Below, piece after piece: positions 20,471 through 31,711 of a stretch of 64,000 nt of DNA. Positions within the stretch are counted from its first letter, which is position 1; each line of letters starts with the position of its first letter. The notes beneath the pieces were generated by a model. It made no database searches. It saw only the letters and a program-made list of their open reading frames with translations, and was not told the origin of the DNA. The stretch is taken from positions 19,333,516 to 19,397,515 of the forward strand of contig JALJCS010000015.1 of the NCBI GenBank assembly GCA_023055355.1, read 5' to 3'. Origin of the DNA: Agelaius tricolor (Eukaryota; Chordata; Aves; Passeriformes; Icteridae). The position numbers and the translations under genes are program-made.

Positions 20471-22500
20471 CATTTGCTCACACTGAGGCAGACACACATC
20501 AGCTGCAGTGTTCAGCTGCATCCCCACCAAGCCACACTCACACCACATGTCGTGGGGTTTTCTACCTAATTTTGGCCCCTCCTCTTCTGTAAAAACCATT
20601 TACAAGCTCAAAAGGAGGCAAAAAGCAGCTTCCAAAAAGTACTTTTGCCTCCATGGAGCATCCCCCTTTTCCCTTCAGGCTTCAGGGTGATGCCACACCT
20701 GTGATATTTCACCTCACTCCTGTCTCTCCTTCAATACTCTTAAAATTCTCTTCAGGAGAAAAAGTCATGTTCTTTATCACTCATCTTTCCCAGCTGTTTT
20801 CCCATCCACCCCATTTTCAGCCTTCCCAAGTCTGAAGCATCCCTTTACTTGCTGCTTTACTGGAAGAGCTGTTCGCATCTATAAACAAAGCTGATCCTTC
20901 CTGATTTTATCTTTCTCCATTTTATTGTTTCCGGTTGTTGTGCAGCCTGGACGATGCTTCTGTGGGGACTTTCCAAAGGAGAGAATCCAAAGTGACATCA
21001 AATAACATCCAGGAATAAAAGTGGGGGGTGGTTATGAGCGCATGACTACCTTTTACTGGAAGAAGTGAAACAGGCAGGAAGAAATTTGGGCTGGTGGGGA
21101 TCAGCCTGGGAGAGCTCACCCTGAGGCTGATCAGCTCCTGGTTTTGGGCATTTCGATGGCTCAGGGAGAAAAGGAACCATCACAAAAATGCTCAAAGCTC
21201 TCCTAAAAGGAGCTTTCAAGCCTTAAAATTCACCTGTTGGTGGGAATGAGGGAGGGAAGTTCCTCTGTCCTACAAACGCTTTGGTCTGACACCTTTTCCT
21301 TCCAGGATCTGTTATTTTCAGGATTTTAAGGCTCAGTTTGGCTGCACATTGATCCTCCTCAGCACACTGCTGGGGGCAGGAAATGCCTTCAATCCCTTTG
21401 GAATCTTGGAAGCGTCCCCCAAATTACAGATCCCTTGGCCAAACCTGACAGATTCCGTTATGGCTTCCGAGGTATTTTTTGCTTTCCCATTCCTTCCTCC
21501 TCACTCCCCATTTAAGGAAAGTTCATCTGATTCCTGGAGGCTGCACCCACGATTTTCTGAGTCTTTTTAAAACCCTTCCAAACCAAAGAGCTCACGTCAC
21601 TCACTTATCAGATGGGAGGATTTCCACCAGGAGCTGAGGGATGAGAAGTGCTGTAATTCCACGAAGACAGGAAGAAGCTGGATTGGGATCCTTTGTGAGA
21701 TGCAAACCATGCAGGATGAGCCCAGCAGTGTCCAAGAAGCAACTCCAAACCCCAAAACAATCCCTGTTTTATTTTCTCTCTTGCTCCCTGCAGCATCCCA
21801 GCTCATCCCAGAGCCCCACATGGGAGCCCTGGCTCTGGAATCCTCCCAGTGCCACCAAATCCAACCAGGAAAGCGCCCGGAGAAGCAGCATTTCTGGCAC
21901 ATTGCTGCAGCCTGCTTTTCCCTTGCAGATTTGCCTTCCTTTCCTTTGATTTCTCCACAGGAAAATTGCTCAGATCCCCCAGGAGTGAAGAGCAATAAAT
22001 CTGCCTGAAGCAAGAACAACCAAGCCCTGTAAATAATCCCATTTCTGTAACTGGAAGGGTAGAAAAGACACGTTCAGGGTTATAAGATTCTCTCCAGGAA
22101 CATTTCAGTGTCACATCTGAACCATTTTTTGGCATTTCTGCTCCTCCTCTGGCAAATCTGGGATTTTTTGCTTCGTCTACAGCATCATTTGTGCATCCAT
22201 AGCAGGGCTTAGAAATCATGGCTGGGAAATCTGGTTGGGTTTTGCTGTTGTGCTTAAAAATTTTTCATATTTATGGCTGAAGTTCAGAGGGCAAACAGGA
22301 TCTGTGGAAAATTCTTCCACATTTCATATATCAGCCTAAATTCTGGGATTAATAATGAAAATAATACAATAAATAAAAAATAATCCAATTTTACCAAACA
22401 ATACAAGTTCTAAAGGTGGGAAGGGGGAAGCAGATTTGGAAGGGGGTTTTGGGTTATGTAAGGTCACTCCAGAACCTGCCTGGATGGCAGAAATGACAAA
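20471..22500. other. Unannotated sequence, no gene recognised
   Basis: I see no repeat family or exon. An AT-rich patch lies near 22345-22390. Open frames at 21597-22019 and 21803-22219 (minus) have no recognisable domain. Confidence 0.45.
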
Positions 22501-25500
22501 ATCAACCTCAATTCATGGTTTGGTGGTCGTTTATTAGGTCCTGACTTGAAGTTTTTTACCCTCACCCAGTTCCTGGAACACAGGAATAAAATACGGATGG
22601 CCCACATGGGGATGGGGATATTTTCCTGCTGTGGTGGACACAAATCCCACGTTCACCTGGCCAAGCCAGATCTTCTGCAAGCCATTCCCAGCTGAGACCC
22701 TGCTGGTGCAGAGCTCCTCCAAGCCTGCAGGTAAATGAAGCCTTCAAAAGCACCAAAATCCAGCTGCTCTTCTCTCCTCACATCCCAGGGCTTTCTTTAA
22801 TAAATCCCATCCTGGGAAAGTGGAAAACAGAGTTTGTTTCCTGCTTTTGGAGCATTTTCTCAGTCATTTTTTTTTCCCCAAAGGCTCCCAGGGCCAGGAG
22901 CCAGGTCCTGTCCAGCTCTTCCTGGTGGGAAGGACATTAAAGATGTGACACCATGGCCACGCCAGGAGGGCAGGACTGGGACAGGAAAGGGCAGTGATCC
23001 TTGTTCTTGCAGGAAGCCCCTGGGGGAGGCTGGATTTTCAAACCCCACCTCTCCCAGTGCCAGCTACCCCATCCACACCCTTTGAGCACTGCAGGAAAAC
23101 CCATTTGCCAAGGCTTTAGGGGCTCTATAAACACAGCCCAAACGTGGCTCTGGGTGACAAATGCCCACGTCAGGCAGCAGCTGCCAAGTGCCAAACTGGC
23201 ATCCTGTCCCCAGCCAGGCACATGTGTGAGGCATCCGCGCTCCCAGAATTGCTGGACTTTTATGGGCATGGAAAAGGGAGGCTTTAAACACGCCAGATTT
23301 CTGTGCATTGGGATGTGTTGGCTCAGATATCCCTCAGAGGTGCTCTGGAGAGGACACAGAGGGGCTGGCACAAAGCAGAGGCTCTGGGATGTGCCATCCA
23401 TCATCTTCCCGCTAATGGATCTTCTCCCGGGTCTGTCCTGGTTTGTCCCTAAAATAAATAAATGCAGCTTCTAATTCCAGGTTTGCATCCTTCAGGTAAT
23501 TGTGGCAGTGACAAAGATGGCTCTGGGTTCCTGTGGAAAATTATAGGAAACTTTTACAGGAGAAAGGAAGGGATTTCTAGGAGGAAGCTTCCAACCCTTG
23601 GAAAAACCCACATGGCTTTGAGTGGCACCACCTTCCACCAGCCTTGAATCAGCAAAGCGAGACCCAAACCACTGCCAAAAAAAGGTGGCAGAGGACTGCT
23701 GGAAAACGGGATCACATTTAGTTCCTGTTCTCTCCAGAAATAAGAAGGAAAAGCTATATATATATTTATTTTTTTGAGTAAAAGCTGAGCACCAATTTGC
23801 ATCTGGATCTGGATGGGATTGTGACAAGACTCAGAACACACAGACTACCAGGAATCTCCTTTGCACGTCTCAGCCTCCCTTCCCTAAGGAATCCCATGGC
23901 TGCAGAGCTGTGCCTGCTCTCTTTGAAGGGAACAGCAAAACTTGCATTGACAGAAGCAAAGCCGAGCCCATGAAGTGCAGACTCTCACAGGAAAGCCCAT
24001 GTGCGCTTCTCTGTGCTCTCCCAGCCAAAATCCCTTCAGCACGCACCTGCTTTCTGTTTGTTTTGGTGAAAACATGGAGAGGCTCTGGCTCTGCTGAAAA
24101 ACTGTTCTGATTTCTCTCTAAAAAATAATTTAAAAATAAAAAAAAAATATCCAAGTAAAGCATCACTTGCTGATTTATCTCTCCTCTTTTGGGCTTTAGT
24201 GGGGTGCCTGTGAAACCCTCTGGTGGAGCCAGCTCCATTCATTGCCAGCATTGTGCTCGGCCCCATGAAGGTCCTGCCTGCTTTGTTTGTTCCTCTGAGT
24301 CATCTCACAAACATCCCAGCACAAGGTCCAGAGACTTACAGGGAGCACAGAGAAGCCAAAATCACCAGATGGAGCAAAGCACATCTTAAGGGGATGACAT
24401 TTGGCACGAGAAGCAGAAGAGAATCAGGGTTTGGTTTGATCTGCCCCAAATTATCTCACCGCTTCTCCGCAGGAAATTGTTGAGGTCGAACCAAAATCAG
24501 GATCAAGTTTTAGATCATTTTCTCTTTGCACATTCTTTCAGGACCCCACATCTCTCAGTATGCAACCTATTAATTACAAATCCATACACACACTCACATC
24601 CCATCTGATTATTTGGGCTTCAGCTGACCCTGCAGAGGGAAGCAGATGAAAGCAATAATCAGTTCATTCAGCTACAAAGAGAAAATTAAAAAAAAAAAAA
24701 AAAAGAAGAAAAAAGAAATCAAAGCTAGATAAACATATCCTGTTCTCATGGAAAACAACAACAAAAAGGGCTGAACTGGCAAGGGAATTAACAGAGCTCT
24801 TCCACACCTCTGTCAAAATGGGATGCTGGAATCCGTGGATGGCAGAGGACGTTGAGTGGGGACCACGATGTCCCTGCTGTCCCCTGGGACATGAGGGGGG
24901 CAGAGCACCCCAGCCCGGTGCTGGCAAGGCTAATTTGGCTAATTTGGGTAATTACTGGGGCTGTTTTGTGCCTGGTGGGAGGTGTCAGCCCTCAGACTCA
25001 GGCTGTTGGTGCTGGAGCCTTGCACAAAGCTCTGCTGGCTTTTCCAGGCAGGGCAGGGCTGTTTCCAAAATGCCTCTTTGAGGATGGAGACATCACATCC
25101 CCAGCATCCCAGGGCTCCCTTCTCAGCCCTGCCCTCATCCAAGATGGGAGGAGAAACAGGAAAAAGGAAGAGGATGGAACTTTCTGGAAAAATCCTGGCT
25201 TAATGATATTTTCTGTTGGATGGAGATGCTTCCCTAAAGACAACTCACAGCACTCACACCAGACCAAGGACAGTTTCTGGCTGTTTTAGACAGCAAAATC
25301 AAGTTGGTGTAAAAATTCAGCCTTTTCCATGCTTCACAGAGCTACAAATCAGATCTATGGGGGTTTTTTTGTCATACTGTGATATTTAAAATGATAATTG
25401 TGATTTCAGCTGACTATTAAAACAACCAGGGATGTTATAGTGGTAAACCCTTGGTGCTTGAGGGGCAGACCACGCTTCCCACTCAGCTGGGGGGGGCCAC

Positions 25501-26735
25501 AAAAATGTCATTTCACCTGGAAAAATAAATTATTGTGCCAGATTTAGCTGCCTGTCATCCAAAAAAAAAAAAAAAAAGAAAGAAAAAAGAAATAACTACA
25601 AGGGGACCACCTGAGAGCTGGGAAAATCCAAAGTTTTGCTAAGGAAGTGGAATTCCCAGCAGCTGCAGAGCTGGGCCAGCACACTTTGGAATTACGTGCA
25701 GAAATGACTGCAGAGAGATGTTATTAAGCTGAAAACTGTTCTCACCATGAATTCCAGGGAATGCAGGAGAGCCTGCAAGGGAAGAGCTGAGGACAGCACA
25801 TATCCCATTACATTTTTAACCACGCAGATTCAATTTTGAGCTCAACACAAAACCCACAAAGAGGAGCCAGGAAAAATGAGCCTTTTTGAATCAAGAGAAA
25901 GGGACAAATTTCAAATAAAATGTCTCCACCTCCAGTAAAATCCCGAATTAAGCAACAGCCCCATGCTCTGGGAAATTATTTCCCCTTCAGTCATCTACAC
26001 TTGGCCCCCATTGAGCTGCTTCAGGGGGTCAGGTTCATAAAATCCAATGTTTGCAGCAAAATCCGCTGGAATTGCACACAGCTCATGGAAGCAGGGCTGG
26101 AACACAGCTCCTGCCACAAACTGGGGTTTCCAGCAGCTTTTTTATTCTGCAGCAGCTTTTCCAAGGCCAAGGCTTGACGCTGTGCAGGAGGCAATGGCAG
26201 TGGGAGATGCTTTCTGTCACAGGGGAGCGAAAACGAGAGGTTGCGGGCAGGGGGCAGAGCCAGCAGAGCTCCAAGGGCTCTGTTTGGATGATGTTTTTAT
26301 GCCTTGCAGGAATCCTGACACAAATCAGGGCTGGAGCACGCTGGGGGTTGTGGGGATACCTGGCGGGAGCCTTTCCCTGCCACAGTTGATGGCGCAGAAA
26401 GAAATGTGGTGGTGAATGATGCAGCCGTGCATGGCCGGAGGTGCAAATCTGTGTTTGGGGGTGATATGGAGCCTCACGGTGGAGAAATATTTCCTTGACT
26501 GGGGGTATTTTTAGCCAAAAATTTGAAGTTTAAAAAAGAAGGTGCACTTCACCTTCTTCAGGCAGGTCCAGCAGATGAGAAACCCAGTTTTGGTCAGGAA
26601 ACTCCAATCCTGCAGGAATCCCACACGAAGGAACCAACTTTCAAATTTCTTTCAGTGCTTCAACTTTCAGTGCTTTCAAATCTGGCTCAGAGAGAGGGAC
26701 CACAACCATTCCCACGGACCAGAACATTCCTGGGT
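22501..26735. other. Unannotated sequence, no gene recognised
   Basis: Homopolymer A tracts lie near 24686-24704 and 25560-25577, and a short (AT)n near 23756-23766. Many overlapping frames of 60-157 codons occur on both strands without domain support. I see no CR1 or LTR fragment in this interval. Confidence 0.45.
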
Positions 26736-26759
26736 ATTTCACACTGCAAAGTGTGAAAT
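26736..26759. promoter_or_regulatory. Perfect 10-bp inverted repeat resembling a T-box palindrome
   Basis: ATTTCACACT at 26736-26745 and AGTGTGAAAT at 26750-26759 are exact reverse complements with a GCAA spacer. The known Brachyury palindrome joins TCACACCT to AGGTGTGA, with AATT-type flanks. Here both half-sites have T in place of the inner C and are separated by 4 bp, but the TTTCACAC/GTGTGAAA cores and the AAATT flank are kept. A T6 run and an AATTTAAATT stretch follow directly. Factor binding is an inference. The symmetry is directly visible. Confidence 0.5.
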
Positions 26760-27854
26760 TTTTTAATTTAAATTTAAATAAAATGTGTCAAAATTTGGTA
26801 TTTGGGGGACAAGAAGGCAGCAACGTTTCGGGGTCAAAACCCCATCAAATTGACCGTTTCTCTTTGAGTCTGCTTGAGGACGAGATGCACAACAGCAAGA
26901 AAACGTTCTCAGTCTGGACTGTCAAGGATGGAAGGATGTTTGTGGTGAGGGAGAAATCTGCCACCCACTGCTGCTGCTTTGGTGTCCAATTTCTGTGGTC
27001 CCACTTTATTCAGTGACTGAAAGACACCAATGCAAAAACAAATTCCAAGCTATAAAGTGGGATTTCCAGATAATGCATTATTCCTTAAGGGAAGAAAAAA
27101 AACCAAAACAAAAAGAACCCAAAAAAAGCATTGGATGACTCTCTTTCCCTGCTTCATTGACCTTTTCATATTTTCCAGCATTTTTGCGGGGTTTTTCTTG
27201 ATTTGCAGTGATTACTGGGAAGACCCCAATCCTCTTAGCTGTCCTCACGTAGGTCCACACAGGATCAGCCCCTCATCCAGTAGCACCACAGGCCTGAAAC
27301 AAAACAAAACCAAAAGCAAAGATCATTGCCAGCGACACAAAACCTCAAAGCCTCGTCTCAAGGATTGGTTCAGCCACCAAAAATTTGGATTCTGGCTTAC
27401 ACAAAGCGGCCAAAAGCCTCCCGAATTTGTGAAAGTCAGCTGGAGTTCCTGGAACTCTTGGAAAGAAGAAAGGATGGAGAGATTTGCCCTTTTTTTTTCT
27501 GTAATTTTCCATGGTCCCAGACTGATGGCAGTGGGCTGGGGTGGAGGAGCTGCAGAGCAGCAGTTTTGGGAGATGATCCAAGACCCTGCATGGTGGTGGC
27601 AGGAGCTGCAGGAGAAGGCAATGCTCTCTTTTCCCTGTCTTCCCAAGCCTTCACCCTTCATTTAGGTCAAAAAAGAAGAGGATGTGCCAAGGTTTGCTGC
27701 AGTTTGGGGGCTCAGGTGTGATTTATGTTTCAGAAATATTCCGAAGTCACTGTGTTGCCCTCCATACCCAGCACTGCCATCTCCCATCCAAAACTCACAT
27801 TGGACTTTCCTGTCAGTCCTCACACCCAAAAAATCTGTGCAAGGAGCACGACCC

Positions 27855-27896
27855 AACTCTGGTCTCTGATCCAGAGTTTGGATCAGAGACCCAAAC
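27855..27896. other. Overlapping inverted repeats with competing hairpins
   Basis: GGTCTCTGATCC (27861-27872) and GGATCAGAGACC (27880-27891) form a perfect 12-bp stem with a 7-nt loop. Within the same bases AACTCTGG (27855-27862) pairs perfectly with CCAGAGTT (27871-27878), and GTTTGG (27876-27881) pairs with CCAAAC (27891-27896). The three stems share bases and exclude each other. The interval could be a chain of template-switch mutations or a structured RNA element. No gene context decides between these. Confidence 0.85.
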
Positions 27897-28646
27897 CCTG
27901 ATCTCACCTACATGAGCTGGGAATTACAAGAATTACGAGGTCTCCTTCTTTCCCCTACAGATTCCCCAATGTGTGAGCACTTTGAAGCCCCGTTTATTCT
28001 CCTTTTTCTCATGGAAAAAAGAGGCCACTGCACGGCCTCATGCTCAGAGTGCTCAGAGCAGGCTGTGTGCTGGCTCAGAGCAGAATTGCTCAGTGGGAAT
28101 TAGGAGGATTGAGAGAGCACTCCCACATGCTGGGAGCAGCCCTGCCTTCCCCAGGGCTGCATGAGGCTCCTGCCCACTGGATCCGTGTGTTCCTGGGGAT
28201 GACGTATCGTGTTACTAATTCCCCTAATTGCATGTCTGGGCTAAAAACAGGCTGAGTTTTCCTAAGAAGTTACATTCTTAATAACATTACTTCAAGCGCT
28301 GTGGTAAACCCGAGTCGATTTTTCAGCCACGCACGTAGGTTATAAATCAGGGCAGAGATGCAGATAGTGTTTACCTTAGGCTTGTTTATCTGCCTCTGCC
28401 ACTCATTTGTTCTGGGGTTTGCCAAGATGCAGCAACACAAGATACAGAGACTGGAAGGGATTCAAGCTTTCCTTCTCCAGGCTCCTACTGCGTGGAGCCT
28501 TTCCAGGAGCGCAATGCCCCGAAATAACCACACACAAAACTCTTTTCCCAAAGAAATTCCAGCAGGGAAACGGACAACTAGATGGAGATATCCCTTCTTT
28601 TCAATACCCCAGACACTGTGCCTTGTTGGAGCAGATTAGCTCTTGA

Positions 28647-28943
28647 GTGAGTGCACATTTGAAGAGGGAAGATCCTCAGGGAAATCTTGGATACGGGGCA
28701 GCCCTCACAGATGCGCCTCTTCCAGGGATGCACGGCCCTGCCGTGATGTCTTTTGATAAACTCCGAGATTATTTTGGGTTCCAGCTTTGTTGTCTCACTC
28801 GGAACATCTCCCTGGAGACCCTCAGGAGATGGTGCAGAGTGCGGGAGGTGGGGAACACGAGCTGCTGTCCCCGAGCCGCCGCTGCCGCCGCCGCGCCGGC
28901 TCCGTCCCCTCCCACGGGGACCAGCAGGACCGCGTGGGGCTGA
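28647..28943 (+). other. Unrecognised 98-codon open frame with CpG-rich 3' part
   Basis: The frame runs MSAHLKREDP to a poly-alanine stretch coded by GCCGCCGCC-type triplets at about 28878-28895. The central part (residues about 28-67, containing MSFDKLRDYF) is unusually free of low-complexity bias. I recognise no domain. A GC-rich CpG cluster covers 28850-28940. I cannot see splice sites or a Kozak context that support it, so it is listed only as a candidate. Confidence 0.15.
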
Positions 28944-29496
28944 GTCACCAGAGAGGAGGACACGGCCCAAGATGTGCCCAGGCACTTGACCCAGAAGTGA
29001 AGCAATCTGGAAGGTGGATTTTTTTTTTTTTTGAGGGGAGTGGGCGTTGGTTTTCCAAATGGGAATTTTTTTTTTAAATTTTTTTTTTTTTAGCTGTGAA
29101 TATCAATCCTGCAATTTCCACTGGGGTCAGGAAATGACACACATGTGCATTGTTGCCACCTCCAGAGAGGAGAGGGGAGGCTGCCCTTGGCCATGGCCCA
29201 GCAGCAGTGAACATGCACTTTTGGGAAGAGCATGAGCTCACCATGGAAAGGCCACTTGCAGAGGGAAGAGAATTGTTCTCCTCCTTTTAGTGCCAACATC
29301 TTCCCTAGAGCACCAGGAAAGCGTGGAGACACGGAGAAATTCTCCTTTAGAGACGTAGAAAGTTGGAGGAAAACCCTGCCCAGCAGGCAGCCAGAGCAGG
29401 GGTGGAATTTTGTGGGAGACTTTAATGAAGAGTTGTCCCTTATTGTCCCCACCAGCAGCAGTTTGGGATGGGCGGCAGCACCCGAGGTGAATTCTC

Positions 29497-29675
29497 TGAT
29501 GGATTCAGGGAGAATTTCTTCTCAGCAAGGGCTGTTGAACATTGGAATGGGCTTCCCAGGGAGGTGGTGGAGTCCCTGGAGATGCTCAGGGAAGGGCTGG
29601 ATGTGGCACTCAGCGTGCTGGGATGGCTGGGGATGGGTCAGAGGCTGGATTTGAACATTCCCCATTCCAGGGGCT
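29497..29675 (+). mobile_element. CR1-like LINE 3'-region fragment, sense
   Basis: The segments GAGAATTTCTTCTCAGCAAG, GGGCTTCCCAGGGAGGTGGT, GGAGTCCCTGGAGATGCTCA and GGGCTGGATGTGGCACTCAG follow the order of the avian CR1 3' region. The terminal AACCTAAATGATTCT-type tail is missing or diverged. It is truncated at both ends. Confidence 0.8.
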
Positions 29676-31550
29676 GCTCTTCCATCCTCACATCTCCATC
29701 CACCCCTGCTGGCCTCCACCAACAGAGCCAACCTACCAATTTGTCATAAATGTATTTATCCAGGATTGTTTTTTCTTTTTTTCTCGTCTTAGCTTAGGGG
29801 TCAGCAGGGAAATGAAGGAAAATACTCAGTTTTGGGGTATTTGAAGTGCATTTGAAGGTGTGATGGCCCTGGAGCAGCCGCTGCCGTGCCAGAGGAATGA
29901 GCTTGTTGCAACACAGGGGAGGAAAGATGTGTGCATCACTTCCCAGCAGCAAATGCTTTTCCTCTCCTGGGTCTTGCACACTTCAAGCCTGGAAAAAGTG
30001 GATTTTTACTATTTTTAAGTGGTGAGATTACGATTCTTTGTATTTTCAGAGGTCACTCATAAACCTGACCCTACAATTTTCCATCTCCCTTCATTTATGC
30101 CATCCTATTTAAATTACCAAATTATCAACAAAAATTCTTTCGAGGCAATTTTTTGTCATCAAGATCATGACAGGGCAAAGGACTAATTATGAGCAAGTCT
30201 CAATGAGTCCTTTTCCACCCCACACACAGCTGGAGCAGGGACAGGGACGTGTTTCCATCTCGCTGTTGCTTTGCTGTGAATAATAGATTTCCTGTTTGCC
30301 AGGACTGATGAGCTGGAGAAAATAATGACAATTAAAAAAACAAAAATGTATTGGATGACTGGCCAGAAACACAGTGTAATGTACTTTTTAAAGAGAGTGA
30401 GCTTGAGTGGTAAATAAAATTGGAGCCCAGACTGGTTGTTTTTTATGTCAGAGCCAAGTGAGTTCAGCTCTGGAAAACATCCAGGGGACCTTTCCTGTTT
30501 GGGAGAGGAATGATGGGGAGGGTTGGATGAGATTTTCCCTCCCACAGGTAGAGAGGGAGAGGTTGGATGCAGGGAGCACCTACTGCTTTGTGCTGAGTTT
30601 ATCGGGGGCCAGATCCAGCAAAACCCCGGGAATCTTTAGAAGGATTATGTCTGTCCCCACATGCAATAAAAAAGAGGATGAACAAGCTCTTGCGTTGATA
30701 TCTACTGAGAAATCCGAGCCCTGTTCTCCATGAACCAAGCCTGAGCCTCTCTGACAACTCAGGTGAATATTGGAGACCTCAGCATCTCCACGTGGCCCCC
30801 CCAGATTTAAACTTTCTTCCCCAAAGGAGGAGCTCTGGATGCTGCTGGAGCAGTGTCATCCCCCCTCTCCAGACCCAGCTGCTTTGCTGTGCTCCACGCC
30901 AACCTCTGAGGTGTTTTCCTGCCCTTCCTCGATTGCTCAGTGCACATTTTTGTGGGCTAAATTAATGCATTTTTGGAAGTTGACAGCTCATTTACAGCCT
31001 CAGATGGTCAAAACCAAGGAATTTCTCTTGGCCTTGGGTTGCATTTTGTGGGCAACCCATGAAATTGTTGTCGTGGGAGAGAGTTTCCCTCCACCACAGA
31101 CCTGATCTTTGCTGAGCTCAGTCAGGCAACCCCAAAAAATTCTGCAGGACACTCATCCTGTTAATAATGCCCTTAATTAATGACACACATCTTTAAGGAA
31201 TTAGGCACCCCTTCCATTCCCAGTTCTCCTCTTTCTCTGTCCAAGCCCTGGGATGATTTTCCAGCAATGACCCAGGGCAGGGTGAGGTGGCAGAGGTGAC
31301 ACCAGCAAAGGGGTGGCAAAGTAGGTGTGAAAATTTACCTGTCCCACCAAATTCACCTGAAAATTTACCTGTCCCACCTCTCTGTCTTCTGTCCCAGGCA
31401 CTGCTGGGAGCAGCTGGGCTGTGGCACCTCCTAAAACAAGGAGGAAATATTGATACCAGATGGTATCCAACTGTGGGAGGGATTTTGTGGGCTGGAGATG
31501 CTTCCTGGAAATCCAGAGTGTCTTCCCCATTTCCCTGACTCCTCTTCCGA
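29676..31550. other. Unannotated sequence, no gene recognised
   Basis: There is no recognised repeat or exon. The minus-strand frame at 30183-30545 (120 codons) is hydrophobic in its middle but interrupted by A-rich sequence and matches nothing I know. Confidence 0.45.
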
Positions 31551-31711
31551 AATAAGAGATGCTAAACCCTAGGAGAAATCCTCCTGCTCACAATTTTTGG
31601 GTTCTAAAATAAGAGATGCTAAACCCTAGGAGAAATCCTCCTGCTCACAATTTTTGGGTTCTAAAATAAGAGATGCTAAACCCTAGGAGAAATCCTCCTG
31701 CTCACAATTTT
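31551..31711. repeat. Perfect 57-bp tandem triplication
   Basis: A 57-bp unit starting AATAAGAGATGCTAAACCCT begins at 31551, 31608 and 31665. The last copy is truncated after CTCACAATTTT. The copies are essentially identical where they overlap, so the expansion is recent or is kept homogeneous. Each unit contains CCCTAGGAGAAATCCTCCTG with a short AGGA/TCCT inverted repeat. The three copies are too few and too tightly packed for a CRISPR array. Confidence 0.96.

Noticed and set aside
25540..25600. Poly-A tail of a processed pseudogene
   Set aside because: No upstream exon-like sequence or target-site duplication could be identified.
26736..26766. Hairpin followed by T-run as a Rho-independent terminator
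   Set aside because: The window is vertebrate DNA, and the stem is AT-rich and not GC-rich. A T-box-type palindrome is a better reading.
31551..31711. CRISPR-like array
   Set aside because: The units are directly abutting with no unique spacers, and the genome is eukaryotic.
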